Source of the DNA: Halobacteriovorax sp. GB3 | GTDB lineage: Bacteria; Bdellovibrionota; Bacteriovoracia; Bacteriovoracales; Bacteriovoracaceae | Reading direction: 5' to 3' | Assembly: GCF_028649655.1 (NCBI RefSeq) | Contig: NZ_JAQSLN010000001.1 | Span: 124,001-188,000, forward strand | DNA length: 64,000 nt | Shown: one piece after another, positions 36,801 through 45,235 of the stretch | Layout: every line of letters begins with the position of its first letter | Position numbering within the stretch: the first letter of the stretch is position 1 | Translations under genes and position numbers: made by a program | Notes under the pieces: model-generated | Told to the model about the DNA's origin: nothing | Database searches by the model: none | What the model saw: only the letters and a program-made list of their open reading frames with translations

Positions 36801-38129
36801 CTAATTAACGAGTTGCGAAACGAAAATAACCATCATTAATGCCGGTGCCGCGTAGCGAATCAGGAAATTAAAGATGATGTAACGCGGATCGTCTCTTTTG
36901 AGTCCAAGCTCTCGTGACTTGATTTCTTCAGAAAGTACCCATCCACAAAAGAGTGAAATAAGAAAGGCACCAATTGGAAGAGACCAATTTGAAAGAATGT
37001 AATCGAGTCGATCCATGACTTTAAGACTGGTGAAAAACTCATTCCCACCATTAGAGAGAGCTGAGCAAATTCCAAAAAGCCAAATGATAAATGTTGAAAG
37101 CATTGTCCCTTTAAGGCGTGATAACTTAAAGCGATCTTCTACATAAGAAGTCACAAGCTCAAGTAGCGAGAGCGTTGAACTAAGAGCTGCAAAGGCAACA
37201 AGAAGATAGAAAAGAGCGCAAACATATTGTCCACCTGGAAGGTGATGGAGTTCTACTGAGAGAGTTGTAAAGAGAATCGAGGCCGATTCCTTCACTTCCA
37301 TTCCCGTTCCAAAGATAATTGGATAAATCATGATACAAGCGCAAAAGGCCACAAGCGTATCGAGAACTGTAATCCAAATCCCTGCACGAATGATAGAGTG
37401 CTCTTTTGGAAAGTAGGCACCGTAAATAATCATCGCTCCAAGTCCAATGGAGAGCGTGAAAAAAGCGTGACCAAGGGCCTCTAAAATTCCTTTTGTCGTA
37501 AGCTTTGAAAAATCAAATTCAAAAAGAAAGTTGAGAGTCTTACCAGCGCCGTACTTACTTAAAGTAATAACAGAAAGAGTGAGAATGATAATTCCAAAAA
37601 AAGGCATGAGAACTTCAATGGCCTTTTCAATTCCTTTAACTCCCTTCATGATCACACCTGCTGTTAAAAGCATAATGATCGTGTGGTAGCTAATTTGTTT
37701 TGTTGGATTAGAAACGAAAGCGCCAAAGTGTGGGCCTGTAGTTTCAAAAGTTAAGTGAGTAAGATTACCTGTAATGGCATTATAGAAATAGTCCAGCGAC
37801 CAGCCTGCGATGACAGAATAAAAAGAGAGTAGAATAAATGGGCTGAAAAGGCATAGGAAACTTAGAAGCTTCCAAAAGTGTTTACCACCTGAAAGTTTTG
37901 AGACCGCTTCAAAGGCATTTGATCTGGCCTCACGGCCGATGATTAATTCAGCAAGAAGAATGGGAAGGCCCATGACGACAATACAAAGAAGATAGACTAG
38001 CACAAATGCGCCGCCACCATTTTCATATGCGATGTAAGGGAATTTCCAGAGATTGCCTAGGCCAACAGCTGAGCCTACGCATGCCATAATAAATAGGAGA
38101 CTTGAGCTCCACGTCTTCTTTTGATCCAT
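36801..38129 (-). CDS. sodium-dependent SNF/NSS family transporter (copy 2)
   Basis: A 442-residue inner-membrane symporter with about eleven to twelve hydrophobic segments. Its opening, MACVGSAVGLGNLWKFPYIAYENGGGAF-like, carries the family's sodium and substrate site in membrane segment 1. It is a close paralogue of the gene immediately upstream; the two agree over nearly the whole length, for example at GHAFFTLSIGLGAM and SNWSLPIGAF. LeuT-fold proteins of this bacterial branch take up amino acids such as tyrosine or tryptophan, or other organic solutes. The substrate is unknown. Confidence 0.87.
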   Translation of the reverse strand: MDQKKTWSSSLLFIMACVGSAVGLGNLWKFPYIAYENGGGAFVLVYLLCIVVMGLPILLAELIIGREARSNAFEAVSKLSGGKHFWKLLSFLCLFSPFILLSFYSVIAGWSLDYFYNAITGNLTHLTFETTGPHFGAFVSNPTKQISYHTIIMLLTAGVIMKGVKGIEKAIEVLMPFFGIIILTLSVITLSKYGAGKTLNFLFEFDFSKLTTKGILEALGHAFFTLSIGLGAMIIYGAYFPKEHSIIRAGIWITVLDTLVAFCACIMIYPIIFGTGMEVKESASILFTTLSVELHHLPGGQYVCALFYLLVAFAALSSTLSLLELVTSYVEDRFKLSRLKGTMLSTFIIWLFGICSALSNGGNEFFTSLKVMDRLDYILSNWSLPIGAFLISLFCGWVLSEEIKSRELGLKRDDPRYIIFNFLIRYAAPALMMVIFVSQLVN

Positions 38130-38154
38130 GGAGCTATTGTCTCATAGGTTTAGA

Positions 38155-39483
38155 TTATTGCAACAACTTGTAAATAAAAACGATTAAAAGTATCAGTGGA
38201 GAAACAATACGAATGAGAAAATTCCACATAAAATAAAGAGTGTCGTTTTTCTTTAATCCAAGCTCTCTCGTTTTAATTTCATCACTCAACCACCAACCAC
38301 AAAAGAGGGCCACAAGAAAGGCTCCAACTGGAAGCGTCCAGTTTGAAGTGAGGTAGTCGAGGCGATCCATAACTTTCAAAGAAGTGAATAGATCACTTGC
38401 TCCGTTTGAAAGAGCGGAAGCAAGACCGAGAAACCAAATAGAGAATGCCGAAACAAGTGTTGCTTTCTTTCTTGAAATCTTCCAGTGCTCCTCTGCAAAA
38501 GAGGCGATCGGCTCTAGAAGAGAGATCGTTGAACTAAGTGCTGCAAAGGCAACGAGAAGATAGAATAGAGCACAAATATACTGTCCACCTGGAAGCTGTT
38601 GAAGCTCTACTGAGAGAGTCGTAAAGAGAATCGAAGATGATTCCTTAACATTCATTCCCGATCCAAAGATGATTGGATAGATCATTAAACAGGCCATTAA
38701 AGCAAAGACTGTATCGAGAATACCAATCCAAATGGCGGCCTTTCCAAGAGAGTGCTCACGTGGAAAATATGATCCATATACAATCATGGCACCAAGACCA
38801 ATGGAAAGAGTGAAAAAGGCGTGTCCAAAAGCTTCAAGAATTCCGTGTCCCGTTACTTTTGAGAAATCAACAGTGAATAGGAAATCTAGAGTTTGAGCTG
38901 ATCCATACTTTGAAATGGCAACACCAGCAACTAGAAGGATAAGAACTCCAAGAATCGGCATGAGAATTTCAATGGCCTTTTCAATACCCTTTGTACCTCT
39001 AAGAATAATGAAGGCCGTTAGCGACATAAAGACTGTATGGTAACCAACTTGCTTAAGTGGGTTTGCGACAAAAGCTCCGAAGTGTGGTCCAGTGGATTCA
39101 AAAGTTAAATGCGCTAAGTTTCCAGTAACGGCATTAAAAAAATAATCGAGCGTCCAACCGGCAACGACTGAATAGAAAGAGAGAATTGCAAATGAACTAA
39201 AGAGGGCGAGAGCGCCGATGATTCTCCAGCTCTTGACCTTGCCGGCGAGCTTTTTAACGCTGTCGTAGGCATTGGCCTCGGCCTCGCGACCGATGAGCAT
39301 TTCTGCTAGGAGGATTGGAAGACCGACCATGAAGATGGCAAAGAGGTAGATGAGGACGAAGGCGCCTCCACCGTTTTCGAATGTGATGTAGGGGAATTTC
39401 CAAATATTACCGAGTCCTACGGCCGATCCGACGCAGGCCATAATAAATAGGACACTTGAACTCCACTTTTTCCTCTTTTCCAT
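38155..39483 (-). CDS. sodium-dependent SNF/NSS family transporter (copy 1)
   Basis: A second member of the same family, 442 residues from the ATG at 39483, which follows GGGAGAA. An in-frame start at 39513 would add ten residues in front of the first membrane segment and is less likely. It begins with MEKRKKWSSSVLFIMACVGS, a cytosolic end followed by segment 1 with the sodium site. The other copy starts 25 bases after its stop, so the pair arose by tandem duplication and is probably one transcription unit. Two transporters of differing specificity are the usual result. Confidence 0.87.
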   Translation of the reverse strand: MEKRKKWSSSVLFIMACVGSAVGLGNIWKFPYITFENGGGAFVLIYLFAIFMVGLPILLAEMLIGREAEANAYDSVKKLAGKVKSWRIIGALALFSSFAILSFYSVVAGWTLDYFFNAVTGNLAHLTFESTGPHFGAFVANPLKQVGYHTVFMSLTAFIILRGTKGIEKAIEILMPILGVLILLVAGVAISKYGSAQTLDFLFTVDFSKVTGHGILEAFGHAFFTLSIGLGAMIVYGSYFPREHSLGKAAIWIGILDTVFALMACLMIYPIIFGSGMNVKESSSILFTTLSVELQQLPGGQYICALFYLLVAFAALSSTISLLEPIASFAEEHWKISRKKATLVSAFSIWFLGLASALSNGASDLFTSLKVMDRLDYLTSNWTLPVGAFLVALFCGWWLSDEIKTRELGLKKNDTLYFMWNFLIRIVSPLILLIVFIYKLLQ

Positions 39484-39648
39484 TTTTCTCCCAAATTTTA
39501 AGTTAACCTTCATTCTAAAAGGGTCCTGGACACTTTTCTAGCGTCAGCGCGTCAAATCCTATAACTTTTAGCCTTGGCATAGACCTTGCGATATTAAACC
39601 CTAGAATAGGACATTCTATGTGAATTCAACTCCTTATGGGAATAAATT

Positions 39649-41976
39649 ATGTTTAAAACTTCTACATTTGTCACTGCTGTGATCGCTTTCTCTCTTTCGA
39701 GCGCTGCTCTAGCTGAAAACAAGCTCATGGAGCGCATAAAAGAGCAGGTTCATACAGAGATCGCAACGCTGGTCATCCAGGCCGAAGAAGTTCTTACAAA
39801 TAAGAAGCAAAGTGACTTTTTCAACTTCTTTAAAGACTGGTCACGCACCAATCATAAAATCAATCTCAAAGGCAAAACGAAAACGCCTTACTTAGATGAA
39901 CTTTATAAGAGCTATCAAAACAAGGCCCTCGCCCTTGGGACGATTACTTACGGTGATCTAGAAGAACTTCGTCTCGAGCTCTTTCGCTATGGCCTAAAAA
40001 ATTATTGTAAAGATAAAGCGCTCATGACTTCTTATGAAAGTGATGAGTGTGGAAATTGTGACGCGCAAACCAGATTGAGTCTCTCTTTTATGGACTTAAT
40101 CGATGAGAAGCTTCCAGGTCATTTAAATTTTGGAGTTCAGTTTTTTACCGATCACGTGCGCCCAGTTCTATTAGATAAGAATAAGAAAGTACTTCTCGAT
40201 TTTGTCTCTGGAAAAAGAGAGAGCTTCGATGAAGTCGATACAAGTGTTTATCACATCAATTCTTATTACTGGCTCTTTATGAAAGCTTTTAAAATGCAAA
40301 AGGGAGAGCTTAAGGATTTTACGCTTTTAAAAATTGGTGATCAAAAGATTGCGGGAATCGCTCTTAGTCATGATGGGTATTTAAACTCTTTTCACGAGGG
40401 GGCGACATTTAGTAGTGATGATCCACCTGAGAATGCAACGATTGATTATCAAAGTATGGACTTAGAAAATACGCGCCCTGATGAGCAAAGAGCGATTGGA
40501 AGTGATGAAGATGATCTTTCATTTGGTTTTGAAGGGGAATCATCCATTGATCACGAGCTTCGTTTTAAAAATGGAGCCATTTTAAGAGCGCTTTCTGAAT
40601 ATGAAAATTATCCTTATGGCGTTATGGGAGAGAGTTCTTCAGGATCTGATTTTCCAATTGAGATCATCGATCTTCCAAGAAAGTACCGTGGCATGTGGTC
40701 TGAAGTTTCAAAGAAAAATCGTCACCTTCGCGTTCCTACGGCGGGGATTAGAATTCACGACAGAGCTCTTTTTAATGAGTGGCAAAAGAGAAATATCATT
40801 GGAAAAATTAAGCTGATCTATTCTGTTTATCAAAAGAGAATGAATCGTTATTACCTTGATCGCGATTATAAGAAGTTTATAGCACTGACAGAGAATCCAC
40901 TCAGTGTAAGTGAATATTCACTTAATGAACTTAAAAAGATGAAAGAATTAAGTGCAGAGTTTAGTCATCTTTTACAGTTTCGAGATGCATTTATTAATCG
41001 CGTTCTTTCAAGACTGAGCCTCAATATCAATTTGATTTGGGAGCGCTCTTATGTTGAAAAAATGATTATGGATTATACTTCAGCAAGGGCCGATGCTTAT
41101 TATTTGATGAAGGGGAAGTCGTATCTCTTTATCGAGGTATTAAAGAAGGCCGGTCACGATAAGGCGATGGTATACACTGAGATGCTCTCTCTTTTAAGAG
41201 GAGAGTTTGATGAGTCTTTTAATTCATATTTTAACGATACAGATGTTCCCGATTTTGTCGTCTCTATTTTAGAGAATCTTTCTAAGCAAAAGGTTGAGCT
41301 TACAAAAGATTTTAAAATTGATCTTAGTAAGGTTGTCTACGTGGATCTAACTCAACTTAGAATCACAGATGAGCAGCGCGAGGAAATCGAAAGAAAAAAA
41401 GAAGAGAGAATTAGAAATCAAGAGCAGGTGAGTAACGAGGATAGTGAAGGCAATTCACCTTTTTTAAAGCTTCCAAGATCGATGTACTTTTCACTCTTTC
41501 TCTCTTTGCCAAAAGCTGCGCTTCAATCCCCTGCGGTTGGAAAAGCTTTTTCAAAAAATCTAACAAAAGAGGACCTCGATCATCTTAGAACGTTTATTGA
41601 AACTTATAAGTATCTCGATAAGGTGGAAACTTTAGTCGATGAAACTTACAGTATGGTTCTTGATGGAAAGAATCGTGAAAAAAATAATATTGGAAGAGTG
41701 GAACTTATCAACTCTTCACCGGCCTTTTACAAATTTGATTTTAACGGATCGAGCTTGGAGATTAATGACTTTTACGGCTTTGATATGAGTACAAATCTCT
41801 ATCGTTATAAGTCGATTGATTACCGCGAGCATTGCTCAAAAAGTTATTGGACGATTCGAGATACGCGTTCGAGTGAAATTAAGACGAGCAATGTGTTTAA
41901 AGATCCTCTACCGACACTTAAAAAAGGTGAGCGCGACTGTTCAAATCGCATTAAAGATTATTACTTTCAAATCTAA
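39649..41976 (+). CDS. large secreted protein, function unknown
   Basis: The 775-residue protein has a signal peptide ending ALAEN (about 1-23). The mature part is hydrophilic, largely helical, with a CGNCDAQ motif near residue 143 and two more cysteines near the C-terminus. An acidic low-complexity stretch (about 265-305) and a Lys/Glu-rich helix (about 575-600) are visible. I recognise no domain. Its last four bases overlap the convergent peptidase-like gene. Size and secretion suggest a periplasmic or surface role. Confidence 0.7.
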   Translation: MFKTSTFVTAVIAFSLSSAALAENKLMERIKEQVHTEIATLVIQAEEVLTNKKQSDFFNFFKDWSRTNHKINLKGKTKTPYLDELYKSYQNKALALGTITYGDLEELRLELFRYGLKNYCKDKALMTSYESDECGNCDAQTRLSLSFMDLIDEKLPGHLNFGVQFFTDHVRPVLLDKNKKVLLDFVSGKRESFDEVDTSVYHINSYYWLFMKAFKMQKGELKDFTLLKIGDQKIAGIALSHDGYLNSFHEGATFSSDDPPENATIDYQSMDLENTRPDEQRAIGSDEDDLSFGFEGESSIDHELRFKNGAILRALSEYENYPYGVMGESSSGSDFPIEIIDLPRKYRGMWSEVSKKNRHLRVPTAGIRIHDRALFNEWQKRNIIGKIKLIYSVYQKRMNRYYLDRDYKKFIALTENPLSVSEYSLNELKKMKELSAEFSHLLQFRDAFINRVLSRLSLNINLIWERSYVEKMIMDYTSARADAYYLMKGKSYLFIEVLKKAGHDKAMVYTEMLSLLRGEFDESFNSYFNDTDVPDFVVSILENLSKQKVELTKDFKIDLSKVVYVDLTQLRITDEQREEIERKKEERIRNQEQVSNEDSEGNSPFLKLPRSMYFSLFLSLPKAALQSPAVGKAFSKNLTKEDLDHLRTFIETYKYLDKVETLVDETYSMVLDGKNREKNNIGRVELINSSPAFYKFDFNGSSLEINDFYGFDMSTNLYRYKSIDYREHCSKSYWTIRDTRSSEIKTSNVFKDPLPTLKKGERDCSNRIKDYYFQI

Positions 41977-42824
41977 ATTTCTTTTCCAAGAAGAATATCA
42001 TCTAAAACTTTTTTAACTTCATCATTCATATAGTCTTTGGCCTTCGGGTCAAAGACATAATAGGTGAGAAACTCAGCAAAGCATTCATGGGAGTTAAAGG
42101 CGCTATAAAGTGAAGGAAGCCCAAGTTTCATACCGGCCTGTCTCATCAATTGATATGACTTTTCACGGTCGCCTTCTTTAGCAATGGCCAAGTACTTATC
42201 AAAGTCTGCTTTTAATTTTTGATGATCAATTCCTTTAATCTCGTGATCTTCTCCTGTCCAATACCAACCGACGGCCTTTTGAAAGTGATCATTGGTAGAA
42301 ATGTGTCCATTGGCGATATCAAAGGCGTGCACGAGTTCGTGGAAGATATTGAGTGAACGCTTGTCGATGGGTGCACTTGGGTCTTGAAAGTCTTCGCGAT
42401 CAAAGAAGTGATCCATAAAGCCGATGACTTTTGTTAGGGGATCAACCCAAAGAAGAGGGCGCGTAAAATTGCGGCTAAAATAGGTCTTTCTCTCTAAGCG
42501 GTTTACATACCATCTTGCGCTGTAGCTTACGCGGTAGAGTTTCTTTCCCGCACTTTTTAATAACGTGTCTTTAAAGTGATCGAGCATTCCCGCTGGGGCC
42601 ATGCGCTCGAGTTGATCAAGCTTGCCTTTAACGAGCTTTTTATCTTGTTCACTCCAAGCGCTAAATTGAACGGCCTTGCAGTAAGAGTGATGTGGAAATT
42701 TATCATTGCATTCATAACTATCTTGAAAGGAGAGTATTTCACTGAGTGTTTTTGTTGTTTTTGAAAGTGCACTTTGTGAGAAAAGAGAAAGTGTGATGAT
42801 GATGAGGAAGTAGATAAATTTCAA
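41973..42824 (-). CDS. secreted HExxH putative metallopeptidase
   Basis: A 283-residue protein with a signal peptide (about 1-21). HELVHAFD at residues 162-169 gives the HExxH zinc motif, and a later acidic residue in HECFAEFLTYY near 250 may be the third ligand (an HExxH...E gluzincin pattern). Cysteines at 39 and 49 and near 251 are present. The family is not recognised beyond this. Activity is likely but unproven. Confidence 0.65.
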   Translation of the reverse strand: MKFIYFLIIITLSLFSQSALSKTTKTLSEILSFQDSYECNDKFPHHSYCKAVQFSAWSEQDKKLVKGKLDQLERMAPAGMLDHFKDTLLKSAGKKLYRVSYSARWYVNRLERKTYFSRNFTRPLLWVDPLTKVIGFMDHFFDREDFQDPSAPIDKRSLNIFHELVHAFDIANGHISTNDHFQKAVGWYWTGEDHEIKGIDHQKLKADFDKYLAIAKEGDREKSYQLMRQAGMKLGLPSLYSAFNSHECFAEFLTYYVFDPKAKDYMNDEVKKVLDDILLGKEI

Positions 42825-42949
42825 GGAGTCTCCATTTTTGTGATTGAGAGCTTTAAGAGATTGGACTCTTTCGTGGAATGGGGCAAATAAAATAGATCTG
42901 ATCTAAAAGATTTACAGGTAGTTAGAGATCAATCATTAGGGAAGGCCAA

Positions 42950-44113
42950 GTGTTTAAAAAAGTTGAGATTTCCCTAAAGAAGCCCGTGATTTCAAGCGAT
43001 AAGAGAGGTATGAACGCACTAAAAAAACTGAACTTTTTCAAAAACAGAAACGTTAATCACGAAGATCTCATGGCCCAAAAGGCCGAGTTAACTCTCGTTA
43101 AAAACAGAGAGCAAGAACTTGAGATTCTTCTTAAAGAGAGAGAAAAAGAGGCGAGCTATCTTCGAAAGAAGGTTGGCCTTCTCGAGGATGAGAACCATCA
43201 TTTAAAAAATGGTCTCTCTACCGTACAAAGTAACCTCTCCGATTCTGTTGGAAATAATAACGAGGCGCTTGGTCAGCTAGGGGAAATTGATACATCTTTT
43301 GATTTTATCAGAGGAGAGTCAAACGAGATCGCTAGCGAAGTGCACGCTCTAAAAGGAAGCGTTGAAAAAACGAGTCGCTTTTCACATGAGATTGAAGAGG
43401 GAGCAAACTTCATTTTAGAGGCCATCTCAAATATCGCAGAAATCGCCATGCAATCAAAACTGCTCTCTTTTAATGCCTCTGTTGAAGCGGCAAGAGCGGG
43501 AGAAGCTGGAAAGGGATTCGCCGTCGTTGCCGAAGAAGTGCAAAGACTTTCAAACTCGACATCCGAACTTCTGGCAACAATCGAGCAGAGAACTTCAAGT
43601 TTTAGCGAGATCGCGAACGTGTTAAAGGAGACATCAAACTCGACTTTAAAGACGACGGAATCAATGATCGAAAAATTCGACCACTTTAATGAGGTCATCG
43701 GCGATACAACAGTTAAAAACAAAAACTCGCTTTCAAAGGTGTACGCGACAAACGACGAGATCTTCATGAGTCTTGCTAAACTCGACCACATCCTTTGGAA
43801 GGTCAACACATATATCTCAATCCTAGAGGGAAGAGAGGCCTTCACTTTCGTAAACCACCACAATTGTCGTTTAGGAAAGTGGTACAACGAAGGCGCAGGA
43901 AAAGAGAACTTCTCTGAAGTTCCAAGCTTTCGCGAACTCGACCACTGCCACGAGCGAGTACACGAGGGAACCCGCGAAATCTTCAACTTCCTACACGACG
44001 TCCAAGGCAACATCGACGAAATCGCCGACGGTGCCGCCAAAATGGAAAAGGCCAGCGAACAAGTCTTCGAAGGCCTCGATCGCATCCTCCAAGAAAAAAA
44101 GGCCCGCTCATAA
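42950..44113 (+). CDS. soluble methyl-accepting chemotaxis protein with CZB domain
   Basis: This 387-residue receptor has no membrane segment. A coiled coil (about residues 38-100) leads to the signalling hairpin with [20 protein letters not shown] and [11 protein letters not shown] (about 160-205), and a C-terminal chemoreceptor zinc-binding domain with [17 protein letters not shown] and DHCHERVH (about 275-345). CZB proteins sense zinc or oxidants such as hypochlorite in the cytosol. The start is GTG 42950, four bases after AGGGAAGG. Codons switch to strongly C-ending forms along the gene; see the findings. Confidence 0.88.
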   Translation: MFKKVEISLKKPVISSDKRGMNALKKLNFFKNRNVNHEDLMAQKAELTLVKNREQELEILLKEREKEASYLRKKVGLLEDENHHLKNGLSTVQSNLSDSVGNNNEALGQLGEIDTSFDFIRGESNEIASEVHALKGSVEKTSRFSHEIEEGANFILEAISNIAEIAMQSKLLSFNASVEAARAGEAGKGFAVVAEEVQRLSNSTSELLATIEQRTSSFSEIANVLKETSNSTLKTTESMIEKFDHFNEVIGDTTVKNKNSLSKVYATNDEIFMSLAKLDHILWKVNTYISILEGREAFTFVNHHNCRLGKWYNEGAGKENFSEVPSFRELDHCHERVHEGTREIFNFLHDVQGNIDEIADGAAKMEKASEQVFEGLDRILQEKKARS

Positions 44114-44122
44114 GGGCCTTTT
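44097..44122 (+). terminator. intrinsic terminator of the chemoreceptor gene
   Basis: AAAAGGCCC (44097-44105) pairs with GGGCCTTTT (44114-44122). The left arm lies inside the last codons of the gene. The T-run is short. Confidence 0.65.
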
Positions 44123-44294
44123 AGCTATTTCCAAGCATTTCCCTTTGTGATATAAATAACAACGGTCCACGATCTATTGGACCCCATATCTAATAAATGG
44201 GGGTGCCCTGGTTTCGACGGGCCAACTGACGATTTGTCGGGCGTGTCCAGGTTGGTCTCCACGGTCCTGGTTAAAAGGAGTCCAAATCATAATT

Positions 44295-44330
44295 GCAGAA
44301 TCTAATTTTGCTCCAGCTATGGCCGCTTAA
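44295..44330 (+). other. tmRNA proteolysis tag reading frame
   Basis: Codons GCA to GCT followed by TAA encode AESNFAPAMAA. The tag starts at Ala and ends in hydrophobic MAA, suitable for ClpXP or ClpAP-like recognition. The resume codon is inferred from its position and from the Ala start usual in Proteobacteria. Confidence 0.85.
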
Positions 44331-44566
44331 TATATTTAACGCCGCCGCTTAAATAGCTTGAGGGGTTAGCATCCAAGAAACAGAAGCTAACAACCCAGTT
44401 GAGTGTGCTGACTAACTACACTTCGAGTCCGTCGGGACAGCTCGTTAATCTTTCACCGAGGTTCGCTGAGTTCACAAACTCAGACAGTCTTGTCTTCTGA
44501 CGATAAATGAAGACTACACACGTAGGCCGCTTTTTTGACGTTGGTTCGGACGCGGGTTCGATTCCC

Positions 44567-44579
44567 GCCACCTCCACCA
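44567..44579 (+). repeat. attL: direct repeat at the ssrA 3' end
   Basis: GCCACCTCCACCA is the last 13 bases of tmRNA and recurs exactly at 61989-62001. Integration at the 3' end of ssrA is a classic site for tyrosine-integrase elements. Confidence 0.8.
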
Positions 44580-44595
44580 AAGTTAAAACGAAAAC

Positions 44596-44618
44596 GCTCC
44601 TCTTCAGGAGCTTTTTTT
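44596..44618 (+). terminator. terminator downstream of ssrA
   Basis: GCTCCT and AGGAGC (44596-44611) form a six-base-pair stem with a CTTC loop followed by seven T. It lies on the island side of the attachment site, so the island has supplied ssrA with a terminator. Confidence 0.8.
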
Positions 44619-44670
44619 ATGTCAATAAATTCAGATAGTTAACCAGTGAGAACTCTAAGGTTCATTTCTT
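44606..44670 (+). repeat. island direct repeat, copy A
   Basis: This stretch just after ssrA, starting AGGAGCTTTT, is repeated in diverged form at 51846-51909. The best 30-base core (44640-44669) matches 51877-51906 at 25 positions. Confidence 0.65.
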
Positions 44671-44795
44671 TATATCACTCTAAATCCCGTTAAATCACGG
44701 GAGTCGTAGTTAATTTGTAGTCGACGCTACTTTTTCACGCTTCCAAAAACAGAGTGTGATTACGGACCGTAGTCCACTTAAAGGAGAGTTTTATA

Positions 44796-45152
44796 ATGAG
44801 TAGAAAGTTTAGATACAGAAGAACTTCAGAGATTAAGATGACAAATGAAGCAAGAGTTTTACGAAGACTTCGTTTGGATTCCGGTACGAAGATAAAAGAA
44901 GTGGCAAAAGAGATAGGGAAGTCGGAGGCGTATATCCGTCATATTGAGCATGGTAGGTTGGATGTTCCTGATAAAGAGACGATTAAGAAAATCTTATTAG
45001 TCTATGGAGCGACCTACCGGATTTACTCTGCAAAATGTAAAGTGGAGTGTTCCGAAGATGCATATACAGAGCTGAAAAACATTATTCACAAAATACCCGA
45101 TGAAAAAGTTCCTTTAGTTTTGTCTCTTGTGAGAGGTGTTTTAAGCAGTTAG
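44796..45152 (+). CDS. XRE-type helix-turn-helix regulator
   Basis: The 118-residue protein has a Cro/C1-type HTH at about residues 20-72 (ARVLRRLRLDSGTKIKEVAKE, with IGKSEAYIRHIEHGR as recognition region). A C-terminal helical segment of 35 residues follows. AAAGGAG precedes the ATG. It is the first island gene, 83 bases before the PHP-ATPase gene and in the same direction, so it probably controls that module. There are few alternatives; the DNA targets are unknown. Confidence 0.78.
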   Translation: MSRKFRYRRTSEIKMTNEARVLRRLRLDSGTKIKEVAKEIGKSEAYIRHIEHGRLDVPDKETIKKILLVYGATYRIYSAKCKVECSEDAYTELKNIIHKIPDEKVPLVLSLVRGVLSS

Positions 45153-45235
45153 GAAGATGGAGGTGTGAAGAAATCTTAATTATAGTTGATCTGTATATAT
45201 TCCGTTAAGTATAACATTCAAGTTAGGGGAGTATT

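Larger units (their letters stand above)
44199..44579 (+). ncRNA. ssrA: transfer-messenger RNA (tmRNA)
   Basis: tmRNA releases stalled ribosomes and tags their products for proteolysis, together with SmpB. The 5' end GGGGGTG (44199-44205) pairs with CACCTCC before the 3' CCA (44577-44579), forming the acceptor stem with one G-U. The 5' hallmark TGGTTTCGACGGG and the T-arm GGTTCGATTCCCGCC are present. The single-piece gene is 381 bases long. Its 3' end is the attachment site of the island that follows, and that end is intact, as expected when the island restores it. Confidence 0.95.
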
